Source of the DNA: Irregularibacter muris
Lineage (GTDB): Bacteria > Bacillota > Clostridia > Eubacteriales > Garciellaceae
Direction of reading: 5' to 3'
Length of the DNA stretch: 64,000 nucleotides
NCBI RefSeq assembly: GCF_024622505.1
Contig: NZ_JANKAS010000008.1
Location: 59,274 to 123,273, forward strand
Numbering within the stretch: the first letter of the stretch is position 1; each line of letters opens with the position of its first letter. The position numbers were made by a program, and so were the translations under genes. The notes under the pieces were generated by a model. The model searched no databases and had not been told where the DNA came from. It worked only from the letters and a program-made list of their open reading frames with translations. Positions 42,698-51,512 of the stretch are shown in pieces.

Positions 42698-43849
42698 TTG
42701 AGTGGATTTACCTTAGAGGAATACCAAAGAAGAATCAATGAAGTCGTAAAATTTATTCATGAAGAAGGACTAGATGGCTATCTAAGCTTTAATCCTTATA
42801 ATATCTTTTATTTAGGACTTTATTACTATCCAGGCAAAAGACCGGTAGTGATTTATATCCATAAAACAGGTGAAGTTTACGCCTTCACTCCAAAAATGGA
42901 ATATCATGGGGCGAAAAAGTTAAAACAATTTACCCAGGTATTTGCCTATGACGATGATTTTCATGCTAAAGCCGATTTATATGATTTTATCAATAAAAAT
43001 ATTCAGACAAAGCTTTCAAATAAAAAAAGAATTGCAGTGGATGAGGTAGATATTCACGGGTATCAGAGGTTGGAGGAAATATTTGATTATGTGGTTATTA
43101 GAGATCAAATGATGACCATAAGGCAGATAAAGTCCCAAGAAGAGGTTGACATGTTAAGAAAATCTGCCCTTTATTCTGATTATATTGTGCAAGTAGGAAA
43201 AGAAATGTTAAAACCTGGAGTAACCGAGTTGGGCCTCCTTAACCGTATGATTACCAAAACGGTAGATAAGATGATTGAAGAGTTGGGAGAGGTCATCTAT
43301 GTCCCCGGTGGCCCTGCTGGGGCTCTAGTCCCTAGTGGAATCAGAACCGCAATGCCCCATGCTCTACCCAGTGGAAAGATGGTGGAGGGGGGAGATACTA
43401 TGATTTTATCCTGCGGCACCAATGTATGGGGATATCGAACAGAATGTGAGAGAACCTTTTTTGCGGGAGAGCCAGATAATAAAAAAATAAAGGCCTTCCA
43501 GGTAATGAAAGAAGCTCAAGAATTAGGCATTCAATTGATGAAGCCCGGTGCAATTTGTGAAGAAGTAGAAAGAAAAGTCATTAAGTTCATTACCGATGGG
43601 GGCTATGGAGAGTATATTAGGCATAGAACAGGTCATGGAAAGGGCTTAGAAGAACATGAACCCCCCTATGTGGCAGCGGGAGATGGTACCATAATGAGGC
43701 CCGGGATGGTGTTTTCCAGTGAGCCAGGGATTTATATGGAAGGATTTTCAGGATTTAGACATTCAGATACCATTGTGATTACAGAGGATGGATGTGAAGT
43801 TCTAACCCAATATCCAAAGGATTTAGATAGCATGATCATTAGGTTATAG
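42698..43849 (+). CDS. M24/creatinase-fold protein lacking canonical metal ligands
   Basis: The 383-residue protein has the pita-bread fold of aminopeptidase P, prolidase and creatinase, with a creatinase N-terminal domain. In metallopeptidases the ligands are two Asp, one His and two Glu. Here the first Asp position is Ser238 (in ILSCG) and the second is Glu249 (TECERT). The last Glu appears as Ser in FRHSD. His in TGHGKG and Glu in SSEPGIY remain. ERTFF resembles creatinase, a metal-free hydrolase. TTG start follows GGAGGAAG. A hydrolase for a guanidino or amide substrate is as likely as a peptidase. Confidence 0.82.
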   Translation: MSGFTLEEYQRRINEVVKFIHEEGLDGYLSFNPYNIFYLGLYYYPGKRPVVIYIHKTGEVYAFTPKMEYHGAKKLKQFTQVFAYDDDFHAKADLYDFINKNIQTKLSNKKRIAVDEVDIHGYQRLEEIFDYVVIRDQMMTIRQIKSQEEVDMLRKSALYSDYIVQVGKEMLKPGVTELGLLNRMITKTVDKMIEELGEVIYVPGGPAGALVPSGIRTAMPHALPSGKMVEGGDTMILSCGTNVWGYRTECERTFFAGEPDNKKIKAFQVMKEAQELGIQLMKPGAICEEVERKVIKFITDGGYGEYIRHRTGHGKGLEEHEPPYVAAGDGTIMRPGMVFSSEPGIYMEGFSGFRHSDTIVITEDGCEVLTQYPKDLDSMIIRL

Positions 43850-43864
43850 AAGGGAGTAAAAAGA

Positions 43865-45484
43865 ATGGGAAAATATGATGTACTGATTAAAAAGGGATTT
43901 ATTGTAGATGGTACAGGCAAACCCGGATTTATTGGGGATATTGGGATAAAGGAAGATAAAATTGTAAAGATATCCCCGGAAATTCAGGGAGAGGCAGAAA
44001 AGGTTATTAATGCCCAGGGGGAAATGGTATCCCCAGGATTTATTGATCCCCATGTACACTTTGAAACCACTGCACTACATGATGGTAGTTTTGAAGTTTT
44101 TCTAAAACAAGGGGTTACGACAACCATTAATGGAAATTGTGGGCATTCAGTGACACCCTTGGATTCTGCAAATGTTTATGAGTATTACTATTTAAATGGT
44201 TTGATTACAGAAGAGGCTAAGGAAAAATATAAAAAAGAACAGCCTAGTTGGAATACTTTTGAGGGGTATTGCAACATTATCAGGGAAAAAGGAATCAATA
44301 TTAATCTAGGGCTTTTACTAGGCCATGGCACCATTCGATGGACGGCTATGGGCGGATCAAAGGATAGGCCTCCAACACCTGAGGAGGAACAGGATATTTT
44401 AAGATATATTGAGGAAGGTATGGAGCAAGGGGCTTTGGGTATTTCCACCGGTCTATCCTATATCCCTAGCCGATACGCCAATACAGAAGAGATTATTAAA
44501 TGCGCTAAGGTAGTGGCAAAGCATGAGGGGGTATATGCCACCCATGCAAGATATTATGAGGGCTATTTAGAATCCACTTTAGAGGCCATTGAGATTGGGG
44601 AAAAATCAGGGGCTAGGGTACAGGTATCCCATCTGACGGCTACTTCTCCTGAATCCTTTGATGCAGTATTGGAAGCCAGCAAGAAAGGTCTGGAAATTGT
44701 TATTGATACCATTCCCAGAAGTACTGGTCATTGTACACGTAAGGATAGATTAATTCAGTTTATTATGGCGGTTTCCTCTGAGCTTTTTGATCAAGGAGTA
44801 GAGGGAGTAAAAGCGGCTTTAAGAACACCAGAAGGTCGAAAACTGGTATTGGAAGATGCCTATATTTTCGGGAACGATATGAATCAGGTTTTTGTTATCA
44901 ATACTGGCAATGCGGAGATTGAATATAAATCTATCCAAGAGATTGCCAATGAGCAGGGGATTGAAGATCCCCAACAGGTATTGTTAGATTTATTGGCGGA
45001 TGACAATGATCAGTATACCTTCTGGCTAGGTGGACCCAGCAGAAAGGATTTCCCCATTGGACCCCATCCTAAGAACATTCAAGATAACCCTCTTGTTATG
45101 GTAGGAACAGATATTATATTTGGGGAGCCTTGGGATGTAGGTTCTTGGTATGAGTTGCAAAGACGAGGTGGTTTTCCAATATTCATGAATATGTATCGAG
45201 AAGGAGGTGTGGCTGTAGAAGAAATTGTAAGGAGAAATACTTCCCTGGCAGCCCAGCAGTTTAGAATCAAAGATCGAGGTATACTCCAGGAAGGGATGAA
45301 AGCAGATATAGCAATTATTCATTTAGATAAATATCATTATCCTTCACCTACCGAGATAGATTATACCAATCCCGAAGTGAATGCAGAGGGAGTAGAATAT
45401 GTTTTAGTAAATGGCAAGATAGCCTTAGAAGAAGGCAATGTATTAAAAACCTATGCCGGAGAAGTGATAGTAAACCAAAAATAA
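43865..45484 (+). CDS. N-acyl-D-amino-acid deacylase (D-aminoacylase)
   Basis: The 539-residue amidohydrolase removes acyl groups from N-acyl-D-amino acids. Motifs match the family: PGFIDPHVHFE (first metal histidines), NGNCGHS with the metal-binding Cys, VSHLTA and a downstream GH (histidine ligands), and MVGTD (catalytic Asp). It contains the long insert usual in this group. AGGGAG precedes the ATG. Sitting between an M24 protein and a peptide-binding protein, it argues that the imported peptides carry D-residues. Confidence 0.9.
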   Translation: MGKYDVLIKKGFIVDGTGKPGFIGDIGIKEDKIVKISPEIQGEAEKVINAQGEMVSPGFIDPHVHFETTALHDGSFEVFLKQGVTTTINGNCGHSVTPLDSANVYEYYYLNGLITEEAKEKYKKEQPSWNTFEGYCNIIREKGININLGLLLGHGTIRWTAMGGSKDRPPTPEEEQDILRYIEEGMEQGALGISTGLSYIPSRYANTEEIIKCAKVVAKHEGVYATHARYYEGYLESTLEAIEIGEKSGARVQVSHLTATSPESFDAVLEASKKGLEIVIDTIPRSTGHCTRKDRLIQFIMAVSSELFDQGVEGVKAALRTPEGRKLVLEDAYIFGNDMNQVFVINTGNAEIEYKSIQEIANEQGIEDPQQVLLDLLADDNDQYTFWLGGPSRKDFPIGPHPKNIQDNPLVMVGTDIIFGEPWDVGSWYELQRRGGFPIFMNMYREGGVAVEEIVRRNTSLAAQQFRIKDRGILQEGMKADIAIIHLDKYHYPSPTEIDYTNPEVNAEGVEYVLVNGKIALEEGNVLKTYAGEVIVNQK

Positions 45485-45501
45485 AAAAGGGGGAAATTGA
45501 A

Positions 45502-47121
45502 ATGAAGAAAATAATGGCTTTGCTTTTAACCGTAATGTTCCTTGCGGGAATATTTGCTGGCTGTGCCAAGAAATCATCAAGCGATGCACCAGATGAGAAG
45601 GGGGATAAGTTTGGTGGGACATTAAATATAGGAACCTTTGCCGATCCAGATACATTGAATCCTTTAGTTGGAAATGATATGGCAGGTTCCTGGATCTTAA
45701 ACAATATCTATCCAACGCTAATGGTGTTGGATGAAGAGGGAAATAAGGTACCTTATATTATTGAGGAACCAGAAATATCAGAGGATGGCTTAACCGTCAC
45801 CATTACTCTTAAAGATGGATTAAAGTGGCAAGATGGGACAGCTCTTACTTCTGCAGACATTATCTATACCTATGAGATTTTAGAAAAGGAAAAACTTCAA
45901 TGGCAATATGAGGTTCTTGAAGGGGTAACTATGGAAGCACCCGATGACAAAACGGTTGTATTTACTTTATCTACACCCTTCCCAACCTTTATTACGACGA
46001 TTGGATTCTGGCAAAGAATTGTACCTGCCCATATTTGGTCAGAAGTTGAAGATGTAAAAAACTTTACCAATGACAAACCTGTTGGCCTTGGGCCTTTTAA
46101 GCTTACCGACTATGAAAGAGGTCAGTACTATGTATTAGAAAGTGTTGAGCAGTGGCCATTGTCCCCTGAGGGAAGACCTTACTTGGATAAAGTGATCTTC
46201 AAGCCTTATCCAGATGTAAACACCATGGTTTTAGCTTTAAAATCAGGAGACATTGATTTAACAGCAAAGGAAATTCCTGCTGCAGCAGCAAAGGAAATAC
46301 AGGGGGATGATCAATTTACTGTAGTACAAAATATGTCCTTAGGATATGAGCATATGGCAATAAATTTACACAGTAATAAATTGTTGCAGGATAACGCTTT
46401 AAGAACAGCAATGGCAATGGCTGTAGATAGAAAAAAAGTCATAGATTTTTCATTTGATGGCGAAGGCGTAGAAATGACTGGATATGTATCTCCAGTGTAT
46501 GAAAAGTTTCAAATAGGAAATGATTTACCAGACTACGATGTAGAAGGGGCAAAGAAGGTACTAGCCGATGCGGGATATAAAGATACCGATAATGACGGTG
46601 TACTCAATGCCCCCAGTGGTGAAAAATTAAGTTTTAAAGTAATGTTTGCAAGCACTGTAACTGAACATGAGAAGATGGCGAGAATATTGGTAGATCAAAT
46701 GAAAGATATCGGAATAGAAATCATACCAGAACCAATGGATAAATCTCTTCAATCAGATAAACTATACAATACTCATGAATGGGAACTTAGCCTTGGCACA
46801 TGGGGAATCCTAGATGATATGGAGTCATCCCTGTCTACTTTGTTCCACTCTACTGCCGCTCTAAACTTTATGGGATGGAGCAACCCAGTTGCTGATGAAG
46901 CCATGATGAATATGAAGTCTTCCATATCAGAAGAAGAGACTATGAAAGATATGGATGTATTCCAAAAAGAAATTGTAAAGGAAGTTCCAGATATTCCTGT
47001 ATTTGTAAAGAAACTAAACTTTGCCTATAGAAATAATTTTGATGGATTTAGATTATTGCCCTCTAACTTAAAGGGTTTAGTGGATCCACAATCATTACAG
47101 CAGGTGCATCAGGTAAAATAA
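45502..47121 (+). CDS. Peptide ABC transporter substrate-binding lipoprotein
   Basis: The 539-residue family 5 extracellular solute-binding protein has a lipoprotein signal with Cys21 in AGIFAGC, then a Ser/Asp/Lys linker. Family motifs include SEDGLTVTITLKDGLKWQDG. It delivers peptides to the DppBCDF channel encoded upstream. GGGGGA precedes the ATG. A large hairpin follows it, which may raise its transcript relative to the permeases. Confidence 0.92.
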   Translation: MKKIMALLLTVMFLAGIFAGCAKKSSSDAPDEKGDKFGGTLNIGTFADPDTLNPLVGNDMAGSWILNNIYPTLMVLDEEGNKVPYIIEEPEISEDGLTVTITLKDGLKWQDGTALTSADIIYTYEILEKEKLQWQYEVLEGVTMEAPDDKTVVFTLSTPFPTFITTIGFWQRIVPAHIWSEVEDVKNFTNDKPVGLGPFKLTDYERGQYYVLESVEQWPLSPEGRPYLDKVIFKPYPDVNTMVLALKSGDIDLTAKEIPAAAAKEIQGDDQFTVVQNMSLGYEHMAINLHSNKLLQDNALRTAMAMAVDRKKVIDFSFDGEGVEMTGYVSPVYEKFQIGNDLPDYDVEGAKKVLADAGYKDTDNDGVLNAPSGEKLSFKVMFASTVTEHEKMARILVDQMKDIGIEIIPEPMDKSLQSDKLYNTHEWELSLGTWGILDDMESSLSTLFHSTAALNFMGWSNPVADEAMMNMKSSISEEETMKDMDVFQKEIVKEVPDIPVFVKKLNFAYRNNFDGFRLLPSNLKGLVDPQSLQQVHQVK

Positions 47122-47130
47122 TGAAGCAAA

Positions 47131-47168
47131 TTCATACTGCTCCCCTTCTAGAAGGGGAGCAGTATGAA
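47131..47168 (+). terminator. 18-bp hairpin after the binding-protein gene
   Basis: TTCATACTGCTCCCCTTC and its exact complement are separated by two bases. No T-run follows and the next gene starts 22 bases later, so partial termination or mRNA protection is more likely than a full stop. Confidence 0.6.
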
Positions 47169-47190
47169 AATGAAAAGGAGGATTTAGATT

Positions 47191-48399
47191 ATGGGAACCA
47201 ATAAACAATATAAGGGATATAAAGCCTATGAATATTTAGAAGCAGGAGTAGATTATAGAAGTTTTGAACTTTGCGATGGAGATAAAATTTTCCCAGAGTA
47301 TTTAATACCCCTAAAAGAAGAACAAGAAGAAAGGCTAGCCAGACTGGCAAGGGATACCATTTGTATTTCTATACATGAACATCCAGTCCTATTTCCTAAG
47401 AATCTTATGAGGGATGTCTTTGAGTTTAATAGAGAGGGAAGGCAATCCTGTGCCTATGAGGAACTATCAAGAAGTTACTGGGACTGCGTATTTGATAATC
47501 TAATGGATGGGACCTGTACTATTCATTCTAAGGCTGGCTGGAAATGGAGCGAAGTATTGCATGATTTAGGGATTCGTCTATGTGATTTGGCCCAACAGGA
47601 TTTTATCATCAGATGTGAGAGGGTTGAAGATATCTATAGAGCCCATAAGGAAGGGAAAATCGCCCTTGTGCCTGTAATAGAAGGAGCCGCACCCATTGAA
47701 AATGAATTGGATAGAATTGATATTCTATATGGATTTGGAGTTCGAGTATTGGGGATTACCTATAGTGAATCCAATCAGTTGGGTTCTGGATTAAAGGAAG
47801 ATAAAGATGGTGGACTTACTGCCTTTGGTCATAAAGCAGTAGAGAGAATGAATAAGGTAGGAATGGCTATTGACTGCTCCCATGTGGGAATAGAAACCAC
47901 AAAGGATGTTATTGCCCATAGTACGAAACCAATCTTTATGAGCCATGTAGGAGCTAAGGCATTATGGGATAGCAAAAGGCTTACTCCTGACGATGTGTTA
48001 AAGGCCTGTGCAGAAAAGGGTGGAGTCATTGGTATAGAAGCTGCTCCCCATACAACCATCACCAAAGACAATACTACCCATACCATTTATTCCTATATGG
48101 AACATTTTGAGTACGTTAAGGACTTAGTGGGCATAGACCACGTTGCCTTTGGACCAGATACCTTGTATGGAGACCATGTAGGTCTGCACCATGCCTTTGC
48201 CGCTCATCTATCTACAAAGAGTACCCAAGGAAATACCAATGAATTTGAGGAAGTGGAATATGTAAAGGGCATAGAAAATCCAACAGAGGGCTCTAAAAAT
48301 ATTCTTCGCTATCTGGTAAAAGCCGGGTATTCCGATGAAGATATTCAGAAAGTAATGGGGGGCAATGTCCTAAGGCTTTTAAAAGAAGTTTGGGTTTAA
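47191..48399 (+). CDS. M19 family (membrane dipeptidase-like) peptidase 1
   Basis: The 402-residue renal-dipeptidase-family zinc enzyme can hydrolyse dipeptides with a C-terminal D-residue. Metal-site motifs: SIHEHP (His-x-His in place of His-x-Asp), VIEGAAPIEN (bridging Glu), DCSHVG and FMSHVGAKAL (histidines), and FGPDTLYGDH (Asp). No signal peptide is visible, so it should be cytoplasmic. AAGGAGG precedes the ATG. It is closely similar to the second M19 gene of the operon. Confidence 0.88.
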   Translation: MGTNKQYKGYKAYEYLEAGVDYRSFELCDGDKIFPEYLIPLKEEQEERLARLARDTICISIHEHPVLFPKNLMRDVFEFNREGRQSCAYEELSRSYWDCVFDNLMDGTCTIHSKAGWKWSEVLHDLGIRLCDLAQQDFIIRCERVEDIYRAHKEGKIALVPVIEGAAPIENELDRIDILYGFGVRVLGITYSESNQLGSGLKEDKDGGLTAFGHKAVERMNKVGMAIDCSHVGIETTKDVIAHSTKPIFMSHVGAKALWDSKRLTPDDVLKACAEKGGVIGIEAAPHTTITKDNTTHTIYSYMEHFEYVKDLVGIDHVAFGPDTLYGDHVGLHHAFAAHLSTKSTQGNTNEFEEVEYVKGIENPTEGSKNILRYLVKAGYSDEDIQKVMGGNVLRLLKEVWV

Positions 48400-48417
48400 A
48401 ATGAAAGAGGTGAGAAG

Positions 48418-49170
48418 ATGAAGATTGTATACGTAGTCCCTGGTTTGATGGAGGAGCAGGAGCAAAAAAGAAGAGAAGCACTGCTCAGAGAATGGGCATT
48501 TCCCGGTACAGAAGTGGACCTTGTGTGTGTAACAGAAGGGCCAGCATCCATAGAAAGTATGTATGAAGAGTATCTCAGTATTCCCGCTGCGGCAAAACTT
48601 ACTTATGCAATGCAAGAAGAGGGATATGATGCTGCCATTTTGGGCTGTGCAGGCGACCCTGGATTGGATGCCATAAGGGAATTAACCGACAAAATGCTGG
48701 TTGTAGGTCCTGGGCAAACCAGTATGATTGTATCGGCTATGTTGGGGCATAAATTTTCAGTAATTACGCCAGAGGAAACCTTAATTCCCAGCAGCCATGA
48801 ATTAGCCTTTAAAGCTGGAGTGCTAGAAAAACTGGCTTCAGTTGTAGCGGTAAATATTCCTGTACTGGAATTAATGACCAATAGAGAAGAGTCTATGCAA
48901 AAGATTATTGCTGCTGGGAAAAAGGCAGTAAAGGAAGACCGAGCAGATGCCTTGGCCCTTGGTTGCATGTCTATGGGCTTCTTAAATGTAGCTGAAGAAA
49001 TAGAAAAAGCTGTTGGAGTTCCTGTAGTAAATCCCTCCAAGGCAGCCCTTAAAATAGCTGAGGCATTGGTAAGTAGCGGATTAATGCATTCAAAAACTGC
49101 CTTTGCTACACCGACAAAAATCAGTAGTGGCAGAGTAAAAAATCTAGATGACTTATATCTAAGAAAGTAA
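48418..49170 (+). CDS. Asp/Glu/hydantoin racemase family protein
   Basis: The 250-residue cofactor-independent racemase has two catalytic-type cysteines in LGCAGDPG (near residue 78) and ALGCMSM (near 182), and a hydantoin-racemase-like N-terminus. It could convert D-amino acids released by the deacylase and dipeptidases to the L form. GAGGTGAG precedes the ATG. It lies between the two M19 genes. Confidence 0.82.
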   Translation: MKIVYVVPGLMEEQEQKRREALLREWAFPGTEVDLVCVTEGPASIESMYEEYLSIPAAAKLTYAMQEEGYDAAILGCAGDPGLDAIRELTDKMLVVGPGQTSMIVSAMLGHKFSVITPEETLIPSSHELAFKAGVLEKLASVVAVNIPVLELMTNREESMQKIIAAGKKAVKEDRADALALGCMSMGFLNVAEEIEKAVGVPVVNPSKAALKIAEALVSSGLMHSKTAFATPTKISSGRVKNLDDLYLRK

Positions 49171-49181
49171 TGGGTGATGTT

Positions 49182-50384
49182 ATGGGTTTAAATAAAAGAT
49201 ATGATGGATACCAAGCCTATGGCTATTTAGATGAAAAGGACTTTAAGCGTTTTAAAATGGCTAAGGAACTTGAAAGAGTAGAAGAATACTTAGTTTCTCT
49301 TCAACCGGAAGAGGAGGAGAGGGTAGAAAGATTGGCTAGGGATAATATTTTTATTTCTCTCCATGATCACCCTACTCGTCTTCCAGAGAGTTTAGATGAA
49401 GTTTTTGAATATACCCGAGTGGGCAGGGATCATTGTGCCTATAAAGGACTTTCAAAGTCCTATTACGATGCTGTCTTTGATAATATGTTAGATGGTACTA
49501 CCACTATTACTTCAGCCAATGGATGGAAATGGGAGGATATCCTCTATGACTTGGGAATGAGACTTTGTGATTTGGCCCATCAGGATTTTCTCATTCACTG
49601 TAAAAAAGTTGAGGATATTCATAAGGCCTATAGGGAAGGAAAAATTGCCTGGGTGGCAAGTGTGGAAGGAGCAGCACCCATAGAAAATGAGCTAGATAGA
49701 ATTGATATCCTATATGGCTTTGGGGTGAGAATGATGGGCATTACTTATAGTGAATCCAATAATCTTGGCTCAGGCATTAAAGAAGACAAGGACGGTGGTC
49801 TGACGGCCTTTGGAAAGAAAGCTGTTAGAAGACTAAATAAAGTAGGAATGGCTATTGATTGCTCCCATACAGGATATAAAACCACATTGGATGTCATCCA
49901 TGAGAGTGAGCACCCTATTTTCCTTACCCATGTGGGAGCCAGAGCTCTATGGGATAGTAAACGCTTGTCCCCTGATGAGGTTTTAAAGGCTTGCGCCCAA
50001 AGGGGAGGGGTAATCGGTATTGAAGCCGCACCCCACACAACCCTTACAAAAAATCATTTAAAACATTCCATAGATTCTTATATGGAACATTTTGAGTACA
50101 TTGTGGATTTGGTAGGCATAGATCATGTAGCCTTTGGACCAGATGCTCTATATGGAGATCATGTAGGCATACACAATTTATATGCTAGTCAACTCTCCAC
50201 AAAGAAGACCCAGGGGAGTTTAGAATTTGAAAAGGTAGAATATGTAAAAGGGCTAGAAAACCCAACCGAAGCTTCGAAAAACATTCTGAGATGGCTGGTG
50301 AAGAAAAATTATAGGGACTCTGATATCACAAAGGTATTAGGTGGAAATATCTTAAGCGTATTAGACAAAGTATGGAGATCATAG
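49182..50384 (+). CDS. M19 family (membrane dipeptidase-like) peptidase 2
   Basis: The 400-residue paralogue of the first M19 protein has near-identical motif order: SLHDHP, SVEGAAPIEN, DCSHTG, THVGARAL and FGPDALYGDH. The ATG at 49182 aligns with the start of its paralogue (MGLNKRYDGYQAY against MGTNKQYKGYKAY). An upstream ATG at 49170 overlaps the racemase stop and adds four residues. Different residues around the His-x-His motif may mean different dipeptide preference. Confidence 0.88.
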   Translation: MGLNKRYDGYQAYGYLDEKDFKRFKMAKELERVEEYLVSLQPEEEERVERLARDNIFISLHDHPTRLPESLDEVFEYTRVGRDHCAYKGLSKSYYDAVFDNMLDGTTTITSANGWKWEDILYDLGMRLCDLAHQDFLIHCKKVEDIHKAYREGKIAWVASVEGAAPIENELDRIDILYGFGVRMMGITYSESNNLGSGIKEDKDGGLTAFGKKAVRRLNKVGMAIDCSHTGYKTTLDVIHESEHPIFLTHVGARALWDSKRLSPDEVLKACAQRGGVIGIEAAPHTTLTKNHLKHSIDSYMEHFEYIVDLVGIDHVAFGPDALYGDHVGIHNLYASQLSTKKTQGSLEFEKVEYVKGLENPTEASKNILRWLVKKNYRDSDITKVLGGNILSVLDKVWRS

Positions 50385-50401
50385 ACAAAGGGGGACTTAG
50401 G

Positions 50402-50971
50402 TTGAATTTAGATGAGATTATTCGTGAAAGACGGAGCATTAGAACCTATTTACCTAAGAGAGTTTCTGAAGAGTTAATATATAAGATATTAGATTATGGA
50501 CACTCAGCTCCCTCGGCCGGAAACATTCAGCCATGGGAATTTATCGTCATAAGAGATGAAGGAAAAAAAAGAAGGATTGTGGATACTACCTTTATTGGGA
50601 ATAATGAGATAAGTGGAAAACCCCAGGAATGGATGTTTTCTGCCCCAGTATTTATTGTGGTTTGTGGAAATAGGGATAAGGTAAAAAAACGTTATGGGGA
50701 AACTTCCCTGGAATCTTTGATCTATCTTGATACTTCTGCATGTGTTGAAAATATGCTTTTAGGAGCAGTGTATTTAGGATTGGCAAGCTGTTATGTTAGC
50801 GGGTTTAAAAAAGAAGAACTTTCCGAGGTACTCCATTTACCAGAATATTATGAGCCAATAGCCATTTTGCCTATAGGATATACAGGAGAAGTCTGTTTTA
50901 AGCGTCCTAAAATTGATATTCAAAATATTATCCATTTTGAGACGTTTTCCAAGAAGAAAATTTCAGAATAA
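50402..50971 (+). CDS. Nitroreductase family flavoprotein
   Basis: The 189-residue FMN enzyme has the family start LDEIIRERRSIRTYLPKRVS and SAPSAGNIQPWEFIVI, plus GLASCYVSGF near the C-terminal flavin site. The substrate is unknown. The start is read as TTG after AAAGGGGGA; an ATG at 50372 would overlap the M19 gene. It is last in the sigma-54 operon. Confidence 0.82.
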   Translation: MNLDEIIRERRSIRTYLPKRVSEELIYKILDYGHSAPSAGNIQPWEFIVIRDEGKKRRIVDTTFIGNNEISGKPQEWMFSAPVFIVVCGNRDKVKKRYGETSLESLIYLDTSACVENMLLGAVYLGLASCYVSGFKKEELSEVLHLPEYYEPIAILPIGYTGEVCFKRPKIDIQNIIHFETFSKKKISE

Positions 50972-50976
50972 TTGGA

Positions 50977-50996
50977 TAGGGGGTATTTGCCCCCTA
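50977..50996 (+). terminator. GC-rich hairpin after the nitroreductase gene
   Basis: AGGGGG and CCCCCT flank a short loop. No T-run follows, and the next hairpin is the likelier terminator. Confidence 0.4.
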
Positions 50997-51017
50997 CACC
51001 CCCTTCTGTTTCAATAA

Positions 51018-51056
51018 CAAAGAGGATAACCTATGGTTATCCTCTTTGGACTTTTT
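51018..51056. terminator. Bidirectional terminator between the peptide operon and suf
   Basis: CAAAGAGGATAACC and GGTTATCCTCTTTG form a perfect 14-bp stem, followed by GACTTTTT on the plus strand. Confidence 0.85.
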
Positions 51057-51080
51057 CTCTGTTATTTCATTAGAGCGACC

Positions 51081-51512
51081 TTAGCTGCTTACTTGTAAGG
51101 ATTCTTTTAAAGTATGCCATGCCAATACTGCACATTTTACCCTGGCAGGAAGATTGGAAATGTTTTTTAATACCATAGCATCTTCTAATTGTTCTAATTC
51201 TTCATCATCGGTAATATCCTTTTTAATCATACCAATAAAGGTGTCTACCAAAGAGAGAGCTTCCTCTTTAGTTTTCCCTTTGATCAGATCAATCATCATG
51301 GAGGTAGAAGCCTTGGAAATAGCGCAGCCCATTCCATGAAAGGCGGCATCCTTAATCATGTCTTCCTCTATAATTAACTCTAAAGTGATCTCATCTCCAC
51401 AGCTAGGATTATGTCCTCTTTTGCAATGGGTACATTGACCTAACTTTTTTTCGTTGTGTCCACTTTGGCTGTGTTCCATAATCAATTCTGTATAAATAGA
51501 ATTAAGATCCAT
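51081..51512 (-). CDS. sufU: SufU, iron-sulfur scaffold / sulfur-transfer protein
   Basis: SufU accepts sulfur from SufS through a zinc-bound site. The 143-residue protein keeps the three conserved cysteines in NPSCGDE, MGCAIS and RVKCAVLAWH. The family insert carries an extra CTHCKRG pair before the first conserved Cys. The ATG lies eleven bases inside sufS, so translation is coupled. It is last in the sufCBDSU operon. Confidence 0.92.
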   Translation of the reverse strand: MDLNSIYTELIMEHSQSGHNEKKLGQCTHCKRGHNPSCGDEITLELIIEEDMIKDAAFHGMGCAISKASTSMMIDLIKGKTKEEALSLVDTFIGMIKKDITDDEELEQLEDAMVLKNISNLPARVKCAVLAWHTLKESLQVSS

